This document shows positions 1-5,110 of a stretch of 5,110 nucleotides of DNA, one piece after another. Source of the stretch: Firmicutes bacterium UBA5774. Its GTDB lineage: Bacteria > Bacillota > Clostridia > Peptostreptococcales > Anaerovoracaceae. The translations under genes and the position numbers were made by a program. Under the pieces are notes generated by a model. The model did not search any database, had not been told where the DNA came from, and worked only from the letters and a program-made list of their open reading frames with translations. Location of the stretch: assembly GCA_002418625.1 (NCBI GenBank), contig DIEM01000044.1, positions 1 through 5,110 of the forward strand, read 5' to 3'. How positions within the stretch are numbered: position 1 is the stretch's first letter; the number at the start of each line of letters is the position of its first letter.

Positions 1-55
1 TGATCCCTGTCCCTGCGGCAGCGGGCTGAAATACAAGAAGTGCTGCGGTAAATAG
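1..55 (+). CDS. secA: SecA preprotein translocase ATPase, C-terminal end only (partial)
   Basis: The window opens inside a reading frame (first full codon at 2) that ends at TAG 53-55 and reads DPCPCGSGLKYKKCCGK. This is a SEC-C motif: cysteines in a C-x-C-x-S-G arrangement followed by a terminal Cys-Cys pair, the zinc-binding tail of SecA, the ATPase that drives proteins through the SecYEG channel. In SecA this tail contacts SecB and/or the ribosome. Other proteins, such as YchJ-like proteins, also end in SEC-C, so the motif alone is not proof. The identification rests on the motif being at the extreme C-terminus and on prfB following directly, as in Bacillus and many other Firmicutes. No terminator is visible between this stop and prfB (52 nt), so the two are probably co-transcribed. 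Confidence 0.8.
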   Translation, partial: DPCPCGSGLKYKKCCGK

Positions 56-91
56 GCCGACGGCTCACAATGATGAATTTGGTGAATGTAA

Positions 92-101
92 AAGGATGTG
101 A
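92..101 (+). promoter_or_regulatory. Ribosome binding site of prfB
   Basis: AAGGATGTGA differs from the extended Shine-Dalgarno AAGGAGGTGA at one position and lies 6 nt before ATG 108. An in-frame TGA at 99-101 overlaps its end, so the prfB start cannot lie further upstream. This fixes the short zero-frame leader segment before the frameshift. Confidence 0.7.
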
Positions 102-107
102 GAGACT

Positions 108-1206
108 ATGATTCAGCTGGAGCAAATCAAATCCAGCCTTGGAGGCATGACTGAAAATATAGTAGAACTGGGTGATTCACTTTGACTTCGCAGGACTGTC
201 GGCGAGATTCAAGGAAATAGAGACAATATGTCAGGAAGACGGCTTTTGGGAGGACCGCGAAAAAGCGCAAAACCTGCTGAAAGAAAAGAAGAGCATTGAA
301 AACAGGATCAACGAATATGAGAAGCTTCGATCGGAGCTTGAGGATATTTCGGTGCTGATCGAGCTTGCTGAAGAAGAGGAAGACGAAAGCCTGGTAACGG
401 AGATCGAGGATGCTTACGCAAAGCTGATCGAAAAAACGGAAGCCATGCGCATCAAGATCCTTCTCGATGGCGAATATGACGGCAATAACGCGATTATTTC
501 AATACATGCGGGATCAGGCGGACTCGACGCGCAGGACTGGGCGGAAATGCTGATGCGCATGTACACCAGATGGTCCGAAAGGAAAGGGTTCAAGGTCAAG
601 ACCCTCGATTATTCCTCCGATGACGCGGCAGGGATCAAGAGCGCCACGTTCCTGATATCCGGCGAGAACGCCTACGGATATCTTAAAAACGAGAAGGGTG
701 TGCACCGTGTCGTTCGCATCTCCCCTTTCGATTCGTCCGGACGGCGCCATACCTCTTTTGCTTCGCTGGATGTAACGCCTGAATTGAATGCGGATGTCAC
801 GGTCGATATCGATCCAGAAGATCTTCGCATCGATACATTCAGATCCAGCGGCGCCGGAGGACAACATGTCAATACGACTGACTCGGCGATCAGGATCACG
901 CATTTGCCGACGAATATAGTCGTATCCTGCCAGAACGAGAGGTCGCAGCATCAGAACAAGGATACGGCCATGAAGATCCTGATGGCCAAGCTGCTTGAAT
1001 TAAAGGAGCAGGAGCACAAGGACAGGGTCGACGACCTGAAGGGCGACTACAGCCAGATCAGCTGGGGAAGTCAGATACGCTCGTATGTGTTCCATCCCTA
1101 TTCTCTTGTCAAGGACCACAGGACCAATGCCGAGGTCGGAAACGTCTACGCGGTGATGGACGGCGATCTGGACTACTTTATCAACGAAAAACTAAAGCAG
1201 AAATAA
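108..1206 (+). CDS. prfB: Peptide chain release factor 2 (RF2), made by programmed +1 frameshift
   Basis: RF2 recognises UGA and UAA stop codons in the ribosomal A site and triggers hydrolysis of the finished peptidyl-tRNA. Translation starts at ATG 108 and runs 25 codons to CTT 180-182, where TGA 183-185 is in frame. Skipping T183 continues with GAC (Asp26) in the +1 frame to TAA 1204-1206, so the CDS is join(108..182,184..1206), 365 residues, the usual RF2 length. The stop-recognition tripeptide is SPF at residues 205-207, diagnostic of RF2 rather than RF1 (PxT). The catalytic GGQ loop is at residues 250-252 within SSGAGGQHVN; this glutamine is normally methylated by PrmC. Residue 246 is Ser. 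The N-terminal part is a charged helical domain, followed by the PCRF and RF-1 domains. It follows secA and is closed by the terminator at 1222-1260. A GTG at 172 opens the +1 frame, but starting there would lose the real N-terminus. Confidence 0.97.
170..186 (+). promoter_or_regulatory. Programmed +1 ribosomal frameshift site of prfB
   Basis: The slippery sequence CTT TGA C (180-186) is the conserved RF2 autoregulation site. When RF2 is scarce, the ribosome pauses at UGA, the tRNA-Leu slips from CUU to UUU, and reading continues at GAC. When RF2 is plentiful, the peptide ends at 25 residues. The usual stimulator is an AGGGGG-like element placed 3 nt before CTT. Here the only anti-Shine-Dalgarno complement is GGGTGAT (170-176), which pairs with a different part of the 16S tail and leaves longer effective spacing. 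Both frames join exactly at residue 25/26, as in E. coli RF2. Confidence 0.93.
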
Positions 1207-1221
1207 GATTTGTTCGGATAG

Positions 1222-1260
1222 AAAGCTGTCCGGGCTGCATGAGGCAGCCGGGCGGCTTTT
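1222..1260 (+). terminator. Intrinsic (rho-independent) terminator after prfB
   Basis: Arms AAAGCTGTCC (1222-1231) plus GGCTGC (1233-1238) pair with GCAGCC (1244-1249) plus GGGCGGCTTT (1250-1259). This gives a 16-bp stem with two G-U wobbles, one bulged G (1232) and the loop ATGAG. The 3' arm ends in a TTTT run (1257-1260) that is then broken by CC, so the U-tract is short. It begins 16 nt after the prfB stop and marks the end of the secA-prfB unit. The A-run at the start of the 5' arm suggests possible action on the opposite strand too. Confidence 0.85.
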
Positions 1261-1340
1261 CCGCTCTATGGCAGCAACCGGGCATTATTTGAAGGCAATG
1301 AGCAAGAGAATCCGGGAATCCGGCAGATGGAGGGAAATAT

Positions 1341-3536
1341 ATGATTTTGGAGCAATTGGCAAAGGAATTTAAAATAAGGCAAAGCCAGGTGGACAGTACC
1401 GTAGCGCTGATCGACGACGGGAATACGATCCCCTTCATCGCGCGCTACAGAAAAGAAGCGACCGGCGGCCTTTCGGATGTCACGCTGAGAGAGCTTGACG
1501 AGCGTCTGACCTATCTCAGAAACCTGGAGGTCCGCAAGGAAGAGGTCGTCAGGCTCATCGACGAGCAGGGCGCCCTGACACCGGAGTTGAGGGACGAGAT
1601 CCTGAAGGCGCAGGTCCTTCAGCGCGTGGAAGACCTATATAAGCCATTCAAGAAGAAGAAGAGCACGCGGGCTTCCAAGGCCAGGGAAAAAGGATTGGAG
1701 CCGCTGGCATGGATCATATGGGAAATGGAAGCGGAGGCAGGAACGCCGGCAGATGCCGCCCAGCCCTTCATCAATGCGGAAAAAGGCGTCATGACGGCGG
1801 AGGAAGCGCTTGCCGGAGCGGTGGATATCCTGGCGGAAGTCGTCGCCGATGATCCGGAATTCAACGCCGACGCCCGTGAAAAGACAATGCGGTCCGGACT
1901 GATCGTTTCTGAAGCTGTCAACACGGAGGAAAGCACGGTATACGACATGTATTACGAGTATTCCGAGGCGATTGCCAAAATACCGGATCACCGTGTGCTC
2001 GCGATCAACAGGGGGGAAAGCGAAAAGAAGCTCAAGGTCCGCGTGAAAGCGCCGGCGGAAAGCATCTGCGCCATGCTTCGGCATGCGGTCATCGTCAATG
2101 AAAAATCCATATACCTCGAGCTGATGGACAGCATGGTCGAGGATGCCTATAAACGGCTGATGGCACCATCCATCGAACGGGAAATGAGGAACATGCTCAC
2201 CGAACGGGCTGAGCGGGAGGCTGTCAAGGTATTTGCCAAGAATACCGAAAAGCTTCTTATGACGCCGCCTGTCAGGGATGCCCGCGTGCTCAGCATCGAT
2301 CCGGGGTTCAGGACCGGCTGCAAGGTGACGATGCTGGACGAAACAGGGAAATTGCTGGCTTACACGGCAATCTATCCAACGGAGCCAAGAAGGGACATCG
2401 CCGGCGCGAGAAAGACCGTGGACAGCCTGATAGAAAAGCATGGCGCCAATGTCATCGTGATCGGAAACGGAACAGCATCCAGAGAGACGGAGACATTCGT
2501 TGCCGAATATCTGAAGGAATCGGGCAGGGACATTCCCTATACGATCGTCAGCGAGGCCGGTGCTTCCGTGTATTCGGCCTCCAAGGTGGCGTCGGAAGAA
2601 TATCCTGACCTTGATGTGACGACCCGGGGCGCCATGTCCATCGGTAAGCGGCTCCAGGATCCGCTGGCGGAGCTGGTCAAGATAGAGCCTCGGCATATTG
2701 GAGTTGGCCAATACCAGCATGATCTCAGCCAAAGCCTTTTGGACGGAGCTTTGGCCAATGTCGTGGAGGACTGTGTCAACAGAGTAGGTGTTGATCTGAA
2801 TACCGCATCGCCCTCTTTGCTGAAATATATTGCGGGGATCAGCGGCCCCATTGCGAAAAACATCGTAACATATAGAGAAGCCAACGGGAAATTCAAAAAG
2901 AGGACTGAATTGAAGAAGGTGGCGAAGCTTGGAGAAAAAACCTTCAACCAATGTGCCGGTTTTATGCGAATAGCGGACGGGGCTGACCCGCTGGACGCAA
3001 CGGCAGTCCATCCGGAGTCCTACGGCGCGGCGGACCTGGTGCTGAAGAAGCTCGGGATCGACAAGAGCGAGATACGGCGCGGCGGCTTTCAGGGCATTGA
3101 GACCAGAATCAGCGAGGTTTATCCGGTGACCGGCAAGGATGGAGAGACGGTTAAAAGCATCGAGAGAAGTATCGGTCTCATGGCGGAGGAGATCGGAATA
3201 GGCGTCATGACCTTGACGGATATTATCGGCGAGATCGGCAAGCCCGGCCGCGATCCCCGTGAAAGCATGCCGCCTGTTGTCTTCAGGAACGATGTACTCA
3301 GCTTCGAAGATCTGAAGGTCGATATGGAGCTGACCGGCACGGTGCGCAATGTCGTCGATTTTGGAGCTTTCGTGGATATCGGGGTCAAAAATGACGGGCT
3401 TGTGCATATTTCCCAGATGAGCGATAAGTTCATTAAGCACCCGATGGATGTCGTCGGGGTAGGGGACACCGTCAAGGTCAAGATCTTGAGCATCGACCAT
3501 GACAGGCATAAAATATCGCTGACAATGAAACTATAG
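1341..3536 (+). CDS. tex: Tex family RNA-binding transcriptional accessory protein
   Basis: Tex (YhgF/YdcI family) is a conserved cytoplasmic nucleic-acid-binding protein linked to transcription and RNA handling; its exact role in Clostridia is not settled. The 731 residues show the family order: an N-terminal helical region with the signature IPFIARYRKE (about 31-40); an RNase H-like YqgF domain opening at RVLSIDPGFRTG (315-326, Asp320); a helix-hairpin-helix segment from VGVDLNTAS (482-490) to about 545; and a C-terminal S1 domain (about 662-731) with GTVRNVVDFGAFVDIG and LVHISQMS. It ends right after the S1 domain, without the extra tail of the longer proteobacterial proteins (about 770-790 aa). 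The start is firm: GGAGG at 1329-1333 lies 7 nt before ATG, and an in-frame TGA at 1299-1301 excludes earlier starts. It follows the prfB terminator and precedes ppaX by 19 nt. No clear sigma-A promoter was found in 1261-1328. Confidence 0.96.
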   Translation: MILEQLAKEFKIRQSQVDSTVALIDDGNTIPFIARYRKEATGGLSDVTLRELDERLTYLRNLEVRKEEVVRLIDEQGALTPELRDEILKAQVLQRVEDLYKPFKKKKSTRASKAREKGLEPLAWIIWEMEAEAGTPADAAQPFINAEKGVMTAEEALAGAVDILAEVVADDPEFNADAREKTMRSGLIVSEAVNTEESTVYDMYYEYSEAIAKIPDHRVLAINRGESEKKLKVRVKAPAESICAMLRHAVIVNEKSIYLELMDSMVEDAYKRLMAPSIEREMRNMLTERAEREAVKVFAKNTEKLLMTPPVRDARVLSIDPGFRTGCKVTMLDETGKLLAYTAIYPTEPRRDIAGARKTVDSLIEKHGANVIVIGNGTASRETETFVAEYLKESGRDIPYTIVSEAGASVYSASKVASEEYPDLDVTTRGAMSIGKRLQDPLAELVKIEPRHIGVGQYQHDLSQSLLDGALANVVEDCVNRVGVDLNTASPSLLKYIAGISGPIAKNIVTYREANGKFKKRTELKKVAKLGEKTFNQCAGFMRIADGADPLDATAVHPESYGAADLVLKKLGIDKSEIRRGGFQGIETRISEVYPVTGKDGETVKSIERSIGLMAEEIGIGVMTLTDIIGEIGKPGRDPRESMPPVVFRNDVLSFEDLKVDMELTGTVRNVVDFGAFVDIGVKNDGLVHISQMSDKFIKHPMDVVGVGDTVKVKILSIDHDRHKISLTMKL

Positions 3537-3555
3537 GGAACGCGAGGATATAGAG

Positions 3556-4206
3556 ATGGAAAACAGAAAAATCACGACGGTTTTATTTGATTTTGACGGA
3601 ACGCTCATAGACACGAATGAAGTGATCATCCAGTCCTTTCAATACACATTCAAAAAAGTACTAGGCAAAGAAAAACCGATCGATGAGATCATCGCCAATT
3701 TCGGAGAGCCTTTGGCCGTAACCATGGAAAGAATGCTGGACATCCCGCCTGAAGAGGCGATCGCGATCTATCGGGAATATCATTACGATAAATTCGATGA
3801 TCTGATAAAGGTGTTTCCGGGCATGCCGGAGTTGATTCACGAACTGAAGGAGCAGGGCTACAAGCTGGCGATCGTGACATCCAGATTGAAGCATACGACG
3901 ATGAAGGGACTTGAGAAATATGGGCTCGCGGAGTATTTTGACTATGTGCTGACTGCTGATGACACCGACCGCCATAAGCCGGATCCGACGCCGATCTATA
4001 TGGCGCTTGAAAATCTGGGGTCAAAGCCTGAAGAGACTATCATGGTCGGCGACAGCATGTTCGACATTCTATGTGCTCAAAATGCCGGCGTTGAATCGAT
4101 TCTTGTAGGCTGGGCCATCGCGGTGACAGAGGAAGATAAAACAGGGCCGAACAGGCCGACATATATCGTGGAAAAGGCGAGAGACATCCTGGACATCGTT
4201 AAATAG
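3556..4206 (+). CDS. ppaX: HAD-superfamily hydrolase, probable pyrophosphatase PpaX
   Basis: A 216-residue soluble haloacid-dehalogenase phosphatase. All four HAD motifs are intact: motif I DFDGT with nucleophile Asp12 and acid/base Asp14; motif II Thr108 in LAIVTSR; motif III Lys141 in RHKPDP; motif IV GDSMFD with Asp166 and Asp170 for Mg2+. A helical cap domain lies between motifs I and II (about 20-85). Length and local sequence (TTVLFDFDGTLI near the start, LGSKPEETIMVGD late) resemble Bacillus subtilis PpaX, which hydrolyses the pyrophosphate made when HPr kinase/phosphorylase dephosphorylates HPr-Ser-P. Phosphoglycolate phosphatase or another small phosphatase remains possible because HAD substrates are hard to predict, and hprK is not in the window. 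GAGGA (3544-3548) lies 7 nt before the ATG. The 19-nt gap after tex indicates one operon, which ends at the terminator 4236-4269. Confidence 0.85.
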   Translation: MENRKITTVLFDFDGTLIDTNEVIIQSFQYTFKKVLGKEKPIDEIIANFGEPLAVTMERMLDIPPEEAIAIYREYHYDKFDDLIKVFPGMPELIHELKEQGYKLAIVTSRLKHTTMKGLEKYGLAEYFDYVLTADDTDRHKPDPTPIYMALENLGSKPEETIMVGDSMFDILCAQNAGVESILVGWAIAVTEEDKTGPNRPTYIVEKARDILDIVK

Positions 4207-4211
4207 TACAA

Positions 4212-4227
4212 TGGCATATATTTTGCT
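4212..4227 (+). promoter_or_regulatory. Candidate sigma-54 (-24/-12) promoter element
   Basis: TGGCATA, four bases, then TTGCT fits the sigma-54 pattern TGGCAYR-N4-TTGCW, with exactly 10 nt between GG (4213-4214) and GC (4225-4226). It starts 6 nt after the ppaX stop. A transcript would start near 4238, inside the terminator's 5' arm, which weakens the case. No enhancer-binding-protein gene or upstream activator site is recognised here. Confidence 0.35.
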
Positions 4228-4235
4228 TAATAATT

Positions 4236-4269
4236 AGTCAGGCAAATAGTTTAATTTGTCTGACTTTTT
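4236..4269 (+). terminator. Intrinsic terminator after the tex-ppaX operon
   Basis: AGTCAGGCAAAT (4236-4247) pairs along its full length with ATTTGTCTGACT (4254-4265). The 12-bp stem has one G-U wobble and the loop AGTTTA, and a TTTT run (4266-4269) follows directly. It starts 29 nt after the ppaX stop and separates that operon from the transporter gene. Confidence 0.88.
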
Positions 4270-4285
4270 AATTTCAGTTGAAATT
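4270..4285. promoter_or_regulatory. 16-bp palindrome on the -35 box, candidate operator
   Basis: AATTTCA (4270-4276), GT, TGAAATT (4279-4285) is a perfect inverted repeat with 7-bp arms. Its right half covers most of the TTGAAA -35 hexamer (4278-4283), a position where a dimeric repressor would block RNA polymerase. No particular regulator is recognised. AT-rich palindromes can arise by chance, and the left arm directly abuts the terminator's T-run. Confidence 0.4.
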
Positions 4286-4306
4286 CCGCTGCGTATACTG
4301 TATATT
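4278..4306 (+). promoter_or_regulatory. Sigma-A-type promoter of the acetate transporter gene
   Basis: The -35 box TTGAAA (4278-4283; consensus TTGACA) and -10 box TATATT (4301-4306; consensus TATAAT) are separated by an ideal 17 bp. The predicted transcript starts near 4313, leaving a leader of about 140 nt before the ATG at 4455. The site lies just downstream of the ppaX terminator, as expected for an independent transcription unit. Confidence 0.7.
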
Positions 4307-4341
4307 AGCAAATGGTATACCTTGGACGAAACCGGCATTAT

Positions 4342-4384
4342 GTAAAAATGTGCACAGAATAACGCTGGGAAGTGCAATTTTTAT
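4342..4384 (+). other. Hairpin in the transporter mRNA leader
   Basis: Bases 4343-4349 and 4351-4355 (TAAAAAT, bulged G4350, TGCAC) pair with 4372-4383 (GTGCAATTTTTA), giving 12 base pairs plus a possible outer G-U (4342/4384) around a 16-nt loop. A shorter imperfect dyad, CAATTGG-AA-CCAACTG (4385-4400, one mismatch), follows. The stem is AU-rich and ends in five U, so it could be a weak attenuator or a structural leader element. No known riboswitch class is recognised. Confidence 0.4.
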
Positions 4385-4441
4385 CAATTGGAACCAACTG
4401 AAGGCAACCAATAACAGCATATCAAATTTCAAAGTACTGAA

Positions 4442-4446
4442 AGGAG
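4442..4446 (+). promoter_or_regulatory. Ribosome binding site deciding the transporter start
   Basis: AGGAG lies 8 nt before ATG 4455. A nearer ATG at 4448 is only 1 nt from the motif and opens just an 8-codon frame (stop 4472-4474). An in-frame TGA at 4449-4451 rules out starts upstream of 4455 for the transporter frame. Confidence 0.85.
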
Positions 4447-4454
4447 TATGAAAC

Positions 4455-5110
4455 ATGTCAGACCATGGAACTAACGGACAAATTGCGAAAGTCCAGTCGG
4501 TGGTGAGCAATCCGTCCGCTATAGGCCTCTTCGGACTTGCTATGGTAACACTTGTCGCGTCTTCGCAAAAGCTTGGATTTACGGAGGGAACTGCGCTCAT
4601 CATCCCGTGGGCGATATTCCTTGGCGCCTGCGCGCAGCTGGTGGCCAGTATCAACGACAGCAAACTCAATAACGCCTTCGGAGCGACGGCTTTCGGCGCA
4701 TATGCATTCTTCTGGTTTGCTGTTGCGGGGACCTGGATGATTCAAAACGGCGTATTCGGCGAAACAATGGCAGCGAATGCGGATGTCAGGCAGCTTGGCG
4801 TTGCCTTTGCCGGCTATCTGATATTTTCAATATATATGACGGTCGGTTCGATGAGCGTGAGCAAAGTACTGTTCATGATTTTCGTTCTGATCGATTTCCT
4901 GTTCCTGGGGCTTTCCTGCAGCGTTCTGGGCTTTGCTCCGGAAACAATGCATATGGTGGCGGCCGTTTCGGAATTGCTGATCGCGCTGCTGTCCTTCTAC
5001 GGCTCGGCCGGAGCGCTGCTCAACGGCCAGTATGGCAAGGTGATCCTGCCTCAGGGCAAGCCCTTCAATGTATTCAGCGGAAACGCGGGTGTGGATGAAG
5101 CGATGATCAA
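4455..5110 (+). CDS. Acetate/succinate transporter, AceTr (SatP/YaaH/GPR1/FUN34) family, 3' end missing
   Basis: An inner-membrane carrier or channel family that moves acetate and, in E. coli SatP, succinate, usually with protons. The frame is open for 218 codons to the window edge. After a polar N-terminus of 18 residues comes the family signature NPSAIGLFGLA (19-29), then six predicted membrane segments at about 23-39, 46-66, 75-97, 115-135, 137-160 and 166-188. FGATAFGAYAFFW (75-87) corresponds to the FGLTAFTSYGSFW region of E. coli SatP. The tail LNGQYGKVILPQGKPF (189-204) matches the conserved family end, so only a short C-terminal part is probably missing. Compared with NPAPLGL and YGxFW of typical members, this protein has NPSAIGL and YAFFW, suggesting a separate subgroup whose substrate could differ. 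It has its own promoter and leader, apart from the tex-ppaX operon. Direction of acetate transport cannot be told from the sequence. Confidence 0.9.
   Translation, partial: MSDHGTNGQIAKVQSVVSNPSAIGLFGLAMVTLVASSQKLGFTEGTALIIPWAIFLGACAQLVASINDSKLNNAFGATAFGAYAFFWFAVAGTWMIQNGVFGETMAANADVRQLGVAFAGYLIFSIYMTVGSMSVSKVLFMIFVLIDFLFLGLSCSVLGFAPETMHMVAAVSELLIALLSFYGSAGALLNGQYGKVILPQGKPFNVFSGNAGVDEAMI

Noticed and set aside
70..111. A 13-codon frame MMNLVNVKGCERL whose TGA overlaps the prfB ATG (ATGA), suggesting a coupled leader peptide
   Set aside because: There is no ribosome binding site before ATG 70 or 73, prfB has its own Shine-Dalgarno, and frames this short are expected by chance.
141..149. GGAGGC-ATG inside the prfB leader as an internal start
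   Set aside because: The spacing is only 1 nt, too short for initiation, and it is about 35 nt from the slippery site, too far to act as the frameshift stimulator.
514..951. Minus-strand 145-codon frame opposite prfB
   Set aside because: It overlaps the conserved SPF and GGQ regions of RF2, and the translation shows no recognisable domain.
1207..1340. A dedicated sigma-A promoter for tex
   Set aside because: TTGAAG near 1289 has no matching -10 box at 16-18 bp; nothing convincing was found, so none is annotated.
1268..1372. A 34-codon frame overlapping the tex start, possible upstream peptide
   Set aside because: No Shine-Dalgarno precedes ATG 1268, it overlaps tex out of frame, and the sequence is unremarkable.
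1635..3509. A 624-codon open frame on the minus strand opposite tex
   Set aside because: It lies wholly within tex, its translation (rich in His, Arg and Asp) shows no recognisable domain, and tex has full family domains and a good ribosome binding site. Long antisense frames are a common by-product of codon bias.
4448..4474. An 8-codon frame starting at ATG 4448, overlapping the transporter start
   Set aside because: It starts 1 nt after AGGAG, too close to be used, while ATG 4455 has ideal spacing and leads into the conserved protein.
4274..4669. Minus-strand 131-codon frame opposite the transporter promoter and 5' end
   Set aside because: It runs through the promoter, leader and first codons of the clear AceTr gene; its hydrophobic stretches mirror the transporter's composition and it resembles no family I know.

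Overview
The window looks like ordinary chromosomal DNA from a Gram-positive anaerobe, most likely a member of the Clostridia (Firmicutes/Bacillota). This rests on the secA end followed directly by prfB, which is the classic Firmicute order, on a PpaX-type HAD phosphatase, on strong GGAGG-type ribosome binding sites and on a roughly balanced base composition. The exact genus cannot be read from the sequence. All genes are on the + strand, and there are no mobile elements, CRISPR arrays, tRNAs or rRNAs.

Layout. Positions 1-55 hold the last codons of secA (SEC-C zinc-binding tail). Positions 108-1206 hold prfB (release factor 2), a 365-residue protein made only by a programmed +1 frameshift at an in-frame UGA (CTT TGA C, 180-186). 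A start call at GTG 172 would be an artefact that loses the true N-terminus. An intrinsic terminator (1222-1260) separates prfB from the next unit. Positions 1341-3536 encode Tex (731 aa; RNase H-like fold, helix-hairpin-helix and S1 RNA-binding domains). After only 19 nt, 3556-4206 encodes a HAD-superfamily phosphatase resembling pyrophosphatase PpaX. A second intrinsic terminator (4236-4269) closes that operon. A 248-nt regulatory gap then leads to an acetate/succinate transporter of the AceTr (SatP/YaaH/GPR1/FUN34) family, starting at 4455 and running off the window after 218 codons.

How the parts fit. secA, prfB and tex are housekeeping genes for protein export, translation termination and transcription/RNA handling. 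PpaX-type enzymes remove pyrophosphate, in Bacillus that released by HPr kinase/phosphorylase. The transporter is a separate, probably regulated unit. Its upstream region is the densest part of the window: a sigma-54-like -24/-12 element just after the ppaX stop, the terminator, a sigma-A-type promoter (TTGAAA, 17 bp, TATATT), a 16-bp palindrome lying on the -35 box, twin GTATAC palindromes flanking the -10 box, and a leader of about 140 nt with a 12-bp hairpin.

I see no wholly new biological system. The points most worth checking are the unusual Shine-Dalgarno-like element and spacing at the RF2 frameshift site, and the layered control region in front of the transporter gene.
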